Below, in pieces: positions 1 to 12,711 of a stretch of DNA of 64,000 nucleotides. The notes beneath the pieces were generated by a model. It was not told the origin of the DNA. It did not search any database and saw only the letters and a list, made by a program, of their open reading frames with translations. Within the stretch, counting starts at the first letter, position 1. Every line of letters starts with the position of its first letter. This stretch comes from Chiridota heheva (lineage: Eukaryota > Echinodermata > Holothuroidea > Apodida > Chiridotidae), in assembly GCA_020152595.1 (NCBI GenBank), contig JAIGNY010004072.1, positions 3,066,501 to 3,130,500 on the forward strand, in the 5' to 3' direction. The position numbers and the translations under genes are program-made.

Positions 1-857
1 GAACATAATCACACTAAATATGAAACAAAACAAACATGCGGTTGTTGAATTATGAACATTTTAACATGAAGCCCCTCCTACTCATTAATATGTACGCCAT
101 CACTGCTACAAACAATAGGGCACATCTACGAGCCTTGGGCTATCTGTGTACCACATATGACATGAATCCGCTGTATCGTTCTTGAGATATTATATTAACG
201 AGCAAGCGTCACACACACACACCCATGTTTCAAGTCCCAATCGGAGACATGCGTTTCTATTCATATTGTTTCACCCTGGAGAGCCCAAATCTGCAACAAA
301 ACCCCACGAAGATGTCCCTCATTGGTAGGTTGTCCCGATAGGTAGGTCGTCTCCGATTGGTAGGTCATCCCCAATCGGTAGGTCGTCCTTGATCAGTAGG
401 TCGTCCCTGATCGGTAGGTCTTCCCGATCAGTAGGTCGTCCCCGATCGGTAGGTCATCCCCGATCGGTCGGTCGTCCCCGATCGGTAGGTTGTCCCCAAA
501 CGGTAGGTCGTCCCGATCGGTGGGTCGTCCCCGATCGATAGGTCGTCCCCGATCTGTAGGTCGTCCTCGATCGGTATGTCGTCCCCGATCGGTAGGCCGT
601 CCCCGATCGGTAGGCCGTCCTCGATCGGTAGGCCGTCCCCGATCGGTAGGTCGTCCCCAATCGGTAGGTCATCTTTGATTGGTAGGTTGTCCTCAATTGG
701 TGGGTCATCCCCGATTGGTAAGTTGTCCTCGATTGGAAGGTGTGTTATTATACAAATGTCCCTGATTGGTAGCGAAGACATACATACACACACATACACA
801 CACACACGCCATCATGACTGCATAGGTTCCTGATGCTATCGCATCGGAACCAAAAAT
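1..857 (+). repeat. Dispersed repeat copy A, interrupted by a minisatellite
   Basis: Bases 1-235 closely match 60100-60335: same order of 'gggcacatctac', 'accacatatgacatgaatcc' and 'tatcgttcttgagatat'. Bases 775-857, with the CA/CATA tract and then 'catgactgcata' and 'ggaaccaaaaa', match 60335-60402. A third, more diverged relative is at 13500-13860. In this copy about 460 bp of 18-bp tandem repeat separates the two halves. The left end is cut by the window edge. The class of element is unknown; no coding capacity is seen. Confidence 0.7.
312..772 (+). repeat. 18-bp minisatellite, about 25 units
   Basis: Units approximate 'ggtaggtcgtccccgatc', with drift at both edges (gattgg, cattgg variants). 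The central units (about 420-660) are the most uniform, consistent with expansion from the middle. Because 18 is a multiple of 3, both strands show long stop-free frames of 6-residue repeats; these are by-products of the repeat. Confidence 0.9.
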
Positions 858-3274
858 AGACCTTTCGCGATATTTTGAAAATATTAATTAAATAAATCAA
901 TTATTGTACAAATAACAAATAAAATGTTCTCATAAAGGTAGCATATATGCTGGAGAGATACCTAACAATCTATCCAGATTGTCAACCAAAGAGCAAAATG
1001 TATCAGACCATATCCAAATACACAACAAATTCAATAATATTTCATTGAAATGGAAGAAAGTTTCATAATGAAAAAAGGACATAGAATAACTCCTTTTGAG
1101 TGTATATATTAAAAACAACATATTTGTTTACTATTAAGCCCTTTTATTTAGTTTTGACCAGGAACCTTTCAAGAAAATAATTTCTTTTTGATCAAATTAA
1201 TGAATTTATTCTGAGCGTGATGGATTCTTAGTTAATATAATACACTGTAGAGAAAGCGAAGTACAATTTTCTTAGTACATTAAGTGCAAGATATACAAAG
1301 ATTTCAAAGTGACAGACTACCACAAATTGGTTAGGAATTACATCATTTCTTATAGCAGAACCTTCTTGTTTCATCAAGCATCTCGAACAACTCAACTGTG
1401 CAGTTATTGCAAGGTCAGTCCTTTGATACTGATCAGATAGGTGGACAACTAAACACTAGCTAAAACAAAGTAAATCAAGCTTGATTTATTTCATGCGAAA
1501 TGGACATAATCAAACATCATCGTAAATTCATAATTTCAATTGACAGCCTGTTTTCGTGGAAAGTAATTGTAGATGATGCATACAAATAGTTCAAATATGA
1601 TGTGCTATACTTTTTTATTTAATGAATTTGACTAAGTAAGTGTGGAGTGGGCCATAACTCCATTAGTAGACTTTGGGAGTTCTCCTTTTAGGGTAATGAG
1701 ACATTCTGTACCAGGTTATAGAAAAGATTTAACAAAACAACCGGATACACTTACACGTAACTCACTGCTAAACATTTGGAATTAGAGCAAGATAATGATC
1801 CCTTCTTGGTACATGTAACTGATGCTGCAAATGTGGCAGCTATTGGTGGAGCACTTAAGAGCACTAATATATATGAGAAATGACATTACACAAACGGGTA
1901 CAGGTAATTCCTGAAAAGTGCAATGTGGAGTGGATTATCATTTAATGTGTGAGTTGGGTGGAGAAGATTAGAAGAGGGTAAAGATGTTTCATGTAGCAAA
2001 AACATGAGATTTGTGTGTCTATGCCATCAAAGAGAAGACCTGTGGCCATCCGAGGGGCCTCCCAGGGTGTGGAAGGTTGAATCTTGCAGTAGCCACAACA
2101 TACTAAATATGAAAGGCAAACAGCTGAAGTGCAAGTCAGGGATGGGGCACGTGTCTTAAAGATCTCCAAATTGTATATGACATAACAATTCATACTGTAT
2201 AAATACTTCTATATGAATAAAAATTCAACGTAAAACTAGACATCAATGATATTATAGTTCAACCCATGGCAGTGCAAAAACCAACTGACTGGTTTTATTT
2301 AAAAAGCAACTTTTTGTGTGTTTTGGTCATATTTGAACTTTTCAAATGTAATTTAAAGATTTTTATGAAGTCTAGTCATTTATAGCCTAAATCTGTTTAC
2401 CTCTAAGTTGTTGATGATCGTTTCCATTACAACAAGATTTGGCCAAATTTTGATCAATTTTAAATCATCAAGAATTTTGAAAGCATAATAAATGTTTGGA
2501 CATGTTACTTTACCACTGCTATCAAGTATTTTCTTGTTCTGTACAATATTCCTTTCCAAATTAAAAAAAATAAATGATTGATAATATGACATTATTAAAG
2601 AATTAATTGACATAGTTAAAGTGTAAACAAACCATAACATACACTAATTTGGAAAAGTGGGACAAATGTGTTTTAATGTAAAATTTGCTAATTTTGAGTT
2701 AAATGCAGTTTTAAAACTAAATAGGCTATGCTTTTAGCAAATGGTTTAGCCATGTATAGAATTAGCATTTAAGGACCTAATAAACAAAGGGAAAGTCTAA
2801 TTAATGACCCAAATAATTTATCAAGATTGACAAAATGTGAGACAATTCACTGAATGGGTCAAAGTGTGCAAATCTGAAATTATTTCAGTGTGCTTCAAAT
2901 AAATGATTAAGCTGACAGTTGTGAGTTTCTTGCTAAAATGTGTGTATAATTTAAATAACAAGACAATCAAACACGTAATTAAAAAATTCATTAATAATCA
3001 TATGTAATTAATCGGAATTCCACATATTTTAAGTTATTTATTTACCTTACTATGACACTGTTCGAAACTAGATACTTTTAATTTGATTAAAACCAATTTG
3101 AATGACCTTGTAATATGACATTAAAATGTTGATTGATACAAACTTTTAACTACTACATGAAATTAACTGTTAATTAATAAATTTATTATAAATATCAATC
3201 AAAATGTTTAAAGTATTAGCATAAAATGCATACTTTTTTATGAAAATAAACAAAAATAAAACGTGATGAAATAA
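858..3274. other. AT-rich non-coding stretch, no gene seen
   Basis: AT-rich unique-looking sequence with stops in all frames. Its longest open frames are under 90 codons and resemble no family I know. No RNA gene, terminal repeat or tandem array was recognised. Confidence 0.5.
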
Positions 3275-3812
3275 AAAATATTTGTATTTAATCCAAAAGT
3301 TAAGTTTCTCTCAGCAATATCATTATTAAACAAATTATACACATAGATCAGGACAATTCATGATGGTACACACGCAATAGTAGTGTACTTGCAATGTTCG
3401 GTAGATCAATAAATAAAAACTGGCAATTGCATGAAAACATAAATAAATAACAGGTCATAGGCCAAGGTGGTTGCAAGTGATTGTGATGAAAGTTTAAAGT
3501 TACAAAAAAACAGAGTAGCAGCGTAGGCCTACCCGCAATAGGTTCAGTTCATCAAGAATTGTTTAACTCTCCGAAAAAAGAAAGGCCCTAAATAGCTGCA
3601 CAGTGATTGTTGAAAAATAAAGTTTATTTAATCAAAAAGTTAATTTTCTTTAAGCAATGATAGTATTTAACAAATCATATGCATAGATCAAGAAAACTCA
3701 TGATGGTACATACAGCGTACCCGCCATGCTCAGTTGTTCAAAAATTGATAACTCCCCCCTCACAACTCCCCCTTCACAACCCCCACAACTTCCCCCTCAC
3801 AATCCCTCCTCC

Positions 3813-3846
<34 letters not shown>

Positions 3847-3965
3847 AGCCCTGGGCCTTGGCAAAGCTTAAAACAGCAATGATGATCTAGGCTAAGTAAA
3901 AGTAAATTTCCTTTCAGCAATATTTCAGAATTTGAATTCAAGATGGTCCGTACACAATAACTGAA
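3275..3965 (+). repeat. Three diverged copies of a ~310-bp repeat
   Basis: Three segments share an ordered set of words: 3290-3410, 3610-3745 and 3890-3965. Each has a 'tttctctcagcaat' or 'tttcctttcagcaat' core, then 'cacatagatca' or 'gcatagatca', then 'catgatggtaca'. Starts are spaced about 320 and 280 bp. Divergence is substantial, so the duplication is old. No coding signal. Confidence 0.6.
3752..3845 (+). repeat. C-rich short repeat plus 32-bp poly(A) tract
   Basis: Imperfect repeats of 'ctcccccttcacaac' run to 3813 and are followed directly by an uninterrupted run of 32 A (3814-3845). A poly(A) run can be a retroposon tail, but no target-site duplication or retroposon body was recognised beside it. 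Confidence 0.8.
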
Positions 3966-4340
3966 CATAAATAGTTATTTAGAGTGGGCCTACACTACAG
4001 ATTGCAGTTGAGAATGGCTGCTACAGTACTGCTAGTGCAGTACTACCTGACTACACACAGTGTATTCATTTGTGTACACAACAATACATTAGTTACATTA
4101 CGAAGGTACTGTACAGTACTGCATCATGCATGCTGAAATCCAAGCAAACATCGGCTTAAAAGTACTCTAAAACCAGCAGATAAATCATTTAATTAAGCTT
4201 ACCTTAATAAAATTAAGTTATGCTTAACATTACGTACAATTTAAAAGTGCTTGCAATTTCCTTTCATTTGATATATAATTATTGGCATGCCCCAGTCTAT
4301 TTATAACTTTTCCTATAAGAATTATTTTACACCTCTTCAA

Positions 4341-4420
4341 TTTTAACGACCACGTGGTGCAGAGGAAATGTACGCGGCTGGCACGCGAGCACTCCAGGTT
4401 CGAGTCTCACCATGATCACT
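4341..4420 (+). mobile_element. Possible decayed tRNA-derived SINE head
   Basis: A B-box-like 'ggttcgagtctc' lies about 40 bases after a possible A-box region ('gtggtgcagagg'), with a small CGCG/CGCG stem between them. Spacing resembles a Pol III tRNA-type promoter, but a full cloverleaf does not fold: the acceptor stem is absent. More likely a decayed SINE head than a working tRNA gene. Confidence 0.3.
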
Positions 4421-7219
4421 GCGTAACTTTCTTTTTCTGCTGCAGCTTTCACGGGTCTTTTGACTATAATCATTTTTGGTTTTTTTTTATCTTTCCTTCC
4501 TTTCTAAAAATTGTAGATTAGCATCATTGGAGAGGAAATTTTAAAAAGAATCTAAAAATGTTACACAAATCTGTTTTCAATATTGACAAGTTATACTTCT
4601 GCAAAGATTGACCATTTGTTGACCAAATTTAGCCGAAAATTGCTTAATTTGCATATTTTTGTCAAATATTTCCTAATTTGGCTTTCAATACTCAAAAGAT
4701 AAATATCTTAGCCCCTATTCCAACCAAACTTGTAAGAAAAGAAAATGAAAGGAAAGTTGTGAAAAATGCATATGAAAAAAAGTTAGGAAAATTGGGCTTG
4801 CTTTTTTAGGGTTAATGCATGCCAACTCCCTGACATAAAACAAAAGTCACGTCCCAAAAATTTCACACAGCTTCAAGTCTCCGATATAGATTTTTTCATC
4901 ATCCCGTAATTCACTCAAATTTTCATGAAATCGGGTAATTTTGGTCTTATATGAAAGGTACTACACAAATTAATAATATTATACCAGCTTTTAGATATGT
5001 TTGATAAAAGTAGTAAATATCGTAGTGCTAATAGGAAACACATGTACTGAATGCATGAGGACCTAGCCATGTACGGTACGCAAAGCATTATGTCTACAGC
5101 TAACTATTTTTAGCACCATTACGTATGAAATCTGATACTATAGTAAAACCTTCCGAGGGCTTTAATTAAAAAATACATAGAATATCCCTTAGCAAATTAC
5201 AAGCTATATGAAAGCATACAAAAATCTCGTTTGAGCCAGAATTTCAAAAGCAAAATTGTTAGAACCTAGGTGGAGATGCATTTTAAAGCAAACCATTGTA
5301 CAGGAACATAGCTCACGTACAATTTGATGAGTTAATTAGTTCCACTCATTACACTCTGTGTAATGGGTGGAACTAAAAAAACAAGCGCAGGTCATGCCAT
5401 ATACCCAGTGTTCACATTAAGGTGCCGGATTGCGGGATCTCTGCAAAGAAAAACAATAATAATAATGCAAAATAATCCCCTCCCCAAAAAAAAAAAAAAA
5501 AATGTAAAGGGGAAAATTCCCGCAAAGAATACTGAATGGCCCAAAACTCAAATACAGTGCAATATTTTTCATGCAATTACTTCATACTTTACAGTTGTAA
5601 TGCTACAGCTTAGGCCATGATCTTTGAGGCATAAATTTAATTACAAAATGCGCTGAAATGTCGTAAAAAGGAAAGAAAGAAATCAAAAATGTGTTTCTAC
5701 ACCCTAAACTTTGTATTCATTCGTATTTATTTTCATATCGTTAATTCATCTTTAATCATTTTATTGTCTCATTTTTTACATTCTTTCCCTTTCATTTATT
5801 GTTCTCCATTGTATATTATTGTAGTATTGTATTTTCCTGTTTATACATTGTACATCATTTTTACTGGAAATAAATAAAAAATAAAAATAAAAGTAATAAT
5901 AAATTTATTGTGATCACTAAAGCAATATTCATGCCATGACAGAAAATAGTACCCAACTAATGTGAATGTCTCTATGACTTGAACAAAAATTTCTAGCAAA
6001 ATGTCTCATCATCATTAGAATGCCTCCATTGGCTGTGTCATATGCAAGCAAAACCCCAGAATATTTTCATGTCTGAATTTCTTCAAAATTCCTTATCTCG
6101 TCGCATTAAGTGCGCAACAACTTTTAGAGCTTAGGATCGTTCAACTGGATGTCGCTTGATCAACTTGGTTCCTTTCTTCAACTATTATAACAAATTGAGA
6201 CATGTTGTTAAGTGAAAATATATTCATATGATTATAGGCAGAAAAGGTAGAAAATTGTAAGGGTTTAGGTTTCAAACCACTAGAGAGCAAAAACTTCAAT
6301 AGTACTTTAAGAAGATTCCAAACTCTTCCTCAAGGACACACCTTATCTAGACTTGAAGGAGATACATGTACATCAACAGCTAAAACCTCTTCAATCAAAT
6401 GGGAAACACTTTTGACTGAATGGGAAGCACTTGAAAAGTTTCTGAGGATGGAAACTTCTTCCAGATCATCAGCTAGCAGACAATGGGAGTAAAAGGGAGG
6501 TAATCTCAGCAGAATTAATCTAAATTTGCACAAAGAAATAAACAATTTTTCAGAAATGTAGATTGAATAGCATCACTATTTTCTTGAGATTCAGTCTTAC
6601 TCAGTCGCACAACTAGAGTTCTAGCTGCAGGGCTCGTGGAGATTTTGGGGCTCCGGCCTCCATAACAAACACATCACTGTGTTATTGTGCCACTGGTCTC
6701 ACTTAAGGTAAAAATGATCAACTTTTGGGCAAAGCTATGTTTTATAATAGATGAAATTATCATGTTTATGGTATATGGTTGAAAATTAGGGGAAGACTCA
6801 TCAAATGGGGGCCATGCTACGCCACTGATGTTAGACGTTACATTGAATCCGGTTAACTCAAAAGCTTTTGTTTTGCATTGAAAAAGGGCACTACATTCAG
6901 CATTCAACATTTCAAGTAGGTTGGTAAGATTTTGGTTAATATTAAACTAGAGTAATAGCAGCAAGTAGGCCTACAATTAGTTTGATTGAAGCTGGGAACT
7001 TTGGATTGTAAAAAGTTCACGTGGGAGGAGGACCTGTCAGATTTTAATGGAGCATAAACTTCAGTCTAACCATTAAGAGAACACTTCTTCCAAGTTATAA
7101 AAGTTTGATCCAGAACAAGAGGCTGTGGTAGAGGATGTAATGTTAAGATCATTTTTACTTCCAATACTTACTTTTAAACATAAACTTCAATAGTGACGTT
7201 GAGAGATGATACATGATAA
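4421..7219. other. Non-coding stretch, no gene seen
   Basis: AT-rich sequence with an 18-base poly(A) near 5485 and several AATAAA-like words around 5870-5890. No open frame with recognisable composition. The 6330-6545 and 6674-6910 minus-strand open frames show no family features and no supporting splice or start context. Confidence 0.45.
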
Positions 7220-7912
7220 TTACCTCGGCCAACGAAGTTGGACCGAGGTTATGTTTTCGCCTGGGCATGTTTGTTTGTCTGTCATCAAGATATCTCAAGA
7301 GCTGACAACTGAATTTGGATTAAATTTGGTGTATGGTTTTTTTACTGCTAGAGCAAGAAATGCTTAAAATTTGAGACATATTGGAATAGGGGAAGAGTGA
7401 AAATGAAGGAGGGGGACATGTTTTTGCCTGTATTTGTTTGTCTGTCATCAAGACTATCTCCAGAACTGATGATTGGATTTGGATTAAATTTGGTGTGTGG
7501 TTTTGTTACTACCTAAGGAAAAAGTGATTAAAATTTGAGACATTAAAACAGGGGAAGGGTGCAAATGGAGGAGGGGTGGTGACATTTTAAGATGAGTTTG
7601 TCTGTCATCAAGATATCTTTAGAATGGATAATTACATTGTAAATTAATTTGATGTACGGTTTTGTTACTGCTTCATAAAGAAGTGTGTACAATTTGGGAC
7701 TAATTGGAACAGGGGAAGGACAGAAATTGAGGGGTGAAAATGTTTTTGGATGAGATCTCTCGAGACTAGGGTGTCAAGACTTTCCAATGGAATGTGCTAA
7801 ATAATGACTTAGCGCTCTGAATGAAGATCCAAACAATCAATTTTCTAGACTCAAAAGAGATTTACATCAAGTGTTCTCTGGAATCAACGAAAATGCATAA
7901 GAAATGGCTTTG
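7220..7912 (+). repeat. Dispersed repeat family 2, left part (split copy)
   Basis: Opens with an imperfect hairpin (7224-7249: 'cctcggccaac', loop, 'gttggaccgagg'). It continues with three diverged internal repeats of 'tttgtctgtcatcaagat...ggattaaatttggtgt' near 7265, 7435 and 7595. The same material in the same order is at 12712-13060. The right part of this copy is displaced to 11496-11710 by the satellite array. This style of short non-coding repeat is, to my knowledge, widespread in marine invertebrate genomes. Confidence 0.7.
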
Positions 7913-10900
7913 CTTAAAACCAGGAACACTCCTACCGGCCCTGGAGCGGAGCAAGGTTGGTCAAAATAAAAGTTATCTATTTCTTTATTTCTCAAACCAC
8001 AAAATTGTGATCTGTTCAATACTTCAAAACCAGGAACACTCTGACCGGCCCTGGAGCAGAGCAAGGCCAGTCGGAATAAAAGTTATCTATTTCTTTATTT
8101 CTCAAACCACAAAACTGTGATCTGTTCAATACTCCAAAACCAGGAACACTCCTACCGGCCCTGGAGCAGAGCAAGGCCAGTCGGAATAAAAGTTATCTAT
8201 TTCTTTATTTCTCAAACCACAAAACTGTGATCTGTTCAATACTCCAAAACCAGGAACACTCTGACCGGCCCTGGAGCAGAGCAAGGCCAGTCGGAATAAA
8301 AGTTATCTATTTCTTTATTTCTCAAACCACAAAACTGTGATCTGTTCAATACTCCAAAACCAGGAACACTCTGACCGGCCCTGGAGCAGAGCAAGGCCAG
8401 TCGGAATAAAAGTTATCTATTTCTTTATTTCTCAAACCACAAAACTGTGATCTGTTCAATACTCCAAAACCAGGAACACTCCTACCGGCCCTGGAGCAGA
8501 GCAAGGCCAGTCGGAATAAAAGTTATCTATTTCTTTATTTCTCAAACCACAAAATTGTGATCTGTTCAATACTTCAAAACCAGGAACACTCTGACCGGCC
8601 CTGGAGCAGAGCAAGGCCAGTCGGAATAAAAGTTATCTATTTCTTTATTTCTCAAACCACAAAACTGTGATCTGTTCAATACTCCAAAACCAGGAACACT
8701 CTGACCGGCCCTGGAGCAGAGCAAGGCCAGTCGGAATAAAAGTTATCTATTTCTTTATTTCTCAAACCACAAAATTGTGATCTGTTCAATGCTCCAAAAC
8801 CAGGAACACTCCTACCGGCCCTGGAGCGGAGCAAGGTTGGTCAAAATAAAAGTTATCTATTTCTTTATTTCTCAAACCACAAAACTGTGATCTGTTCAAT
8901 ACTTCAAAACCAGGAACACTCTGACCGGCCCTGGAGCGGAGCAAGGTCGGTCAAAATAAAAGTTATCTATTTCTTTATTTCTCAAACCACAAAACTGTGA
9001 TCTGTTCAATACTTCAAAACCAGGAACACTCTGACCGGCCCTGGAGCAGAGCAAGGCCAGTCGGAATAAAAGTTATCTATTTCTTTATTTCTCAAACCAC
9101 AAAATTGTGATCTGTTCAATACTTCAAAACCAGGAACACTCTGACCGGCCCTGGAGCAGAGCAAGGCCAGTCGGAATAAAAGTTATCTATTTCTTTATTT
9201 CTCAAACCACAAAACTGTGATCTGTTCAATACTCCAAAACCAGGAACACTCTGACCGGCCCTGGAGCAGAGCAAGGCCAGTCGGAATAAAAGTTATCTAT
9301 TTCTTTATTTCTCAAACCACAAAACTGTGATCTGTTCAATACTCCAAAACCAGGAACACTCTGACCGGCCCTGGAGCAGAGCAAGGCCAGTCGGAATAAA
9401 AGTTATCTATTTCTTTATTTCTCAAACCACAAAATTGTGATCTGTTCAATGCTCCAAAACCAGGAACACTCCTACCGCCCTGGAGCGGAGCAAGGTTGGT
9501 CAAAATAAAAGTTATCTATTTCTTTATTTCTCAAACCACAAAACTGTGATCTGTTCAATACTTCAAAACCAGGAACACTCTGACCGGCCCTGGAGCGGAG
9601 CAAGGTCGGTCAAAATAAAAGTTATCTATTTCTTTATTTCTCAAACCACAAAACTGTGATCTGTTCAATACTTCAAAACCAGGAACACTCTGACCGGCCC
9701 TGGAGCAGAGCAAGGCCAGTCGGAATAAAAGTTATCTATTTCTTTATTTCTCAAACCACAAAACTGTGATCTGTTCAATACTCCAAAACCAGGAACACTC
9801 TGACCGGCCCTGGAGCAGAGCAAGGCCAGTCGGAATAAAAGTTATCTATTTCTTTATTTCTCAAACCACAAAACTGTGATCTGTTCAATACTCCAAAACC
9901 AGGAACACTCTGACCGGCCCTGGAGCGGAGCAAGGTTGGTCAAAATAAAAGTTATCTATTTCTTTATTTCTCAAACCACAAAATTGTGATCTGTTCAATA
10001 CTCCAAAACCAGGAACACTCCTACCGGCCCTGGAGCAGAGCAAGGCCAGTCGGAATAAAAGTTACCTATTTCTTTATTTCTCAAACCACAAAACTGTGAT
10101 CTGTTCAATACTTCAAAACCAGGAACACTCTGACCGGCCCTGGAGCAGAGCAAGGCCAGTCGGAATAAAAGTTATCTATTTCTTTATTTCTCAAACCACA
10201 AAACTGTGATCTGTTCAATACTCCAAAACCAGGAACACTCTGACCGGCCCTGGAGCGGAGCAAGGTTGGTCAAAATAAAAGTTATCTATTTCTTTATTTC
10301 TCAAACCACAAAATTGTGATCTGTTCAATACTCCAAAACCAGGAACACTCCTACCGGCCCTGGAGCAGAGCAAGGCCAGTCGGAATAAAAGTTATCTATT
10401 TCTTTATTTCTCAAACCACAAAACTGTGATCTGTTCAATACTTCAAAACCAGGAACACTCTGACCGGCCCTGGAGCGGAGCAAGGTCGGTCAAAATAAAA
10501 GTTATCTATTTCTTTATTTCTCAAACCACAAAACTGTGATCTGTTCAATACTCCAAAACCAGGAACACTCTGACCGGCCCTGGAGCAGAGCAAGGCCAGT
10601 CGGAATAAAAGTTATCTATTTCTTTATTTCTCAAACCACAAAATTGTGATCTGTTCAATACTTCAAAACCAGGAACACTCCTACCGCCCTGGAGCGGAGC
10701 AAGGTTGGTCAAAATAAAAGTTATCTATTTCTTTATTTCTCAAACCACAAAATTGTGATCTGTTCAATACTTCAAAACCAGGAACACTCCTACCGGCCCT
10801 GGAGCGGAGCAAGGCCAGTCGGAATAAAAGTTATCTATTTCTTTATTTCTCAAACCACAAAACTGTGATCTGTTCAATACTTCAAAACCAGGAACACTCC

Positions 10901-11324
10901 TACCGGCCCTGGAGCGGAGCAAGGTTGGTCAAAATAAAAGTTATCTATTTCTTTATTTCTCAAACCACAAAACTGTGATCTGTTCAATACTTCAAAACCA
11001 GGAACACTCCTACCGGCCCTGGAGCGGAGCAAGGTTGGTCAAAATAAAAGTTATCTATTTCTTTATTTCTCAAACCACAAAATTGTGATCTGTTCAATAC
11101 TCCAAAACCAGGAACACTCCTACCGGCCCTGGAGCGGAGCAAGGTTGGTCAAAATAAAAGTTATCTATTTCTTTATTTCTCAAACCACAAAACTGTGATC
11201 TGTTCAATACTTCAAAACCAGGAACACTCTGACCGGCCCTGGAGCAGAGCAAGGTCGGTCAAAATAAAAGTTATCTATTTCTTTATTTCTCAAACCACAA
11301 AACTGTGATATGTTCAATACTCCA
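7913..11324 (+). repeat. 110-bp satellite array, about 31 units
   Basis: The word 'gttatctatt' recurs every 110 bp from 7972 to 11270, giving 31 unit starts. Two units lack one base ('ctaccgccctgg' near 9474 and 10682). Units carry a short imperfect inverted repeat ('gaccggcc' against 'ggccagtc', 'ggtcggtc' or 'ggttggtc'). Variants differ at linked sites (cctac/ctgac, gcgga/gcaga, caaaa/cggaa, aaactg/aaattg, acttc/actcc), and their order shows higher-order repetition at 660 and 330 bp. No unit is coding. Confidence 0.95.
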
Positions 11325-11710
11325 TACAAACTGTTCAATGAACCATGTGCTTGATTTCCACCCAACACAAAAGAGTTTTTATCATTAAGGAGAGCCGCTT
11401 CTTCCAAGGAGAGAAAATGTCCTTTAAACAAAGTTAATCTTGTGGAATGATGTGTGTAATTTGTAGTTTCGAATTGCAGAACAAGACTTTAAGCAGTGTC
11501 TGTACTAATGGAAACAATTGGTTTCTGCTATGAATGGAAAATGATGGAATGTGAATCATGGCTAAATAGAGCCCAAACAATGCTTCGTTTGAATGAAAGT
11601 GAAAATAATGGTATGGCCTTGGAAGAAATCCAGTCAGAAGATAGCCTAGGTATGTTGAAATGGCAATGGGGCAGAGGTACACGCTCTAGAGAGTGTTAAT
11701 ATTCTAGTTA
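11325..11710 (+). repeat. Dispersed repeat family 2, right part (split copy)
   Basis: Bases 11496-11710 match the right half of the copy at 13030-13370: 'gaaaatgat(a/g)gaatgtgaatc', 'atggccttggaagaaatc', 'atgttg(a/g)aat', 'gcaatggggc(a/g)gaggta', ending in 'attctagtt'. Bases 11325-11495 are unexplained sequence between the array and this part. Confidence 0.65.
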
Positions 11711-12711
11711 TTCCTGTTTTTGTTCCATCTGTACATAGGCAGGATTTGGGAATGCAAGGGAGGACATTTGTCCCTTACTTTTCCCCCATTTATATCTTTA
11801 TTTGTTGATTTGTTGTATCTTAGTGTGATTTTATGATTTCCCCCCACTTTCAATAGGCTAATTTTCTTTTCACATAATTTGCCCCTCCCCTCTCCCTTCC
11901 CACTTTTGGTGGGCAAATCCCACTCATGCTTCTGTACATACTGTGTAGAATGATCTATTTGTTTTATTTATTCATAAAATATTCGTTTTTTTAAATAGCA
12001 ATCCATAAAAGCAATATCAAAATGAAAAGTAGTTTCCTTTTAAATTACATGTATATACATTACTCACAATTTATTAATGAAATATGAATATGCATTTGTG
12101 CACTTTCATTGTTGGGTATATACATAGGTTTATATGTCAACTGAAGGACAACATGCATCCTTTACAACAAAAGATTTCATATGCAGAAATAGATGAATTG
12201 AAGTGTGTTTGCACTTAATTGGACACTTATAACTGGACCCTGTATAGTAGAAAATTGCACTCACAGTGTGTGATCAACATCATAAAAGCGAGACTCAATA
12301 GACCTTCATCAAATTATTTTGTAAATGTTTGGTTTTGGGGGAAAACAATTTTCCTGGAGAAGTTAATAATTGCAAGAAGTTTGACTTACGTTTAGATTGC
12401 AACAAGTTTGATTTACATTTGAAATGTGTAGAGTTTATAATGGTCATTATTTGTGTAATATTTGATCAGTATAGTAAAGTCCTGTTTTCTGATAAAACTT
12501 TATGAAGCACATCTTGATTTGATAGAGTGTTTGTTCCTTTAATCTAGTTTTCAAGTTGTACTTATTTATTAGTGCACTCTTTGTGCTCTAAACCAGAGGG
12601 AGAAATCTCACGTGGTTCCGATGCTAACTTTGGAAAAATTAGAAGCAATTTTTTTCCTTCATCGTATGTTGTGTTTTTACACATTAAGTTTATTTATCAT
12701 ACTAGAACAAG
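11711..12711. other. Non-coding spacer, no gene seen
   Basis: AT-rich, with a C-rich patch at 11780-11930. It contains 'gcaagaagtttgacttac' followed shortly by a similar 'gcaacaagtttgatttac' (12373 and 12399), a small local duplication. No coding features. Confidence 0.5.

Noticed and set aside
4341..4420. Functional tRNA gene
   Set aside because: B box is good but no acceptor stem or consistent anticodon arm can be folded.
7913..11324. CRISPR array
   Set aside because: Repeats are contiguous 110-bp monomers with no unique spacers, in a eukaryotic repeat context. The 40-bp and 36-bp arrays fail the same test.
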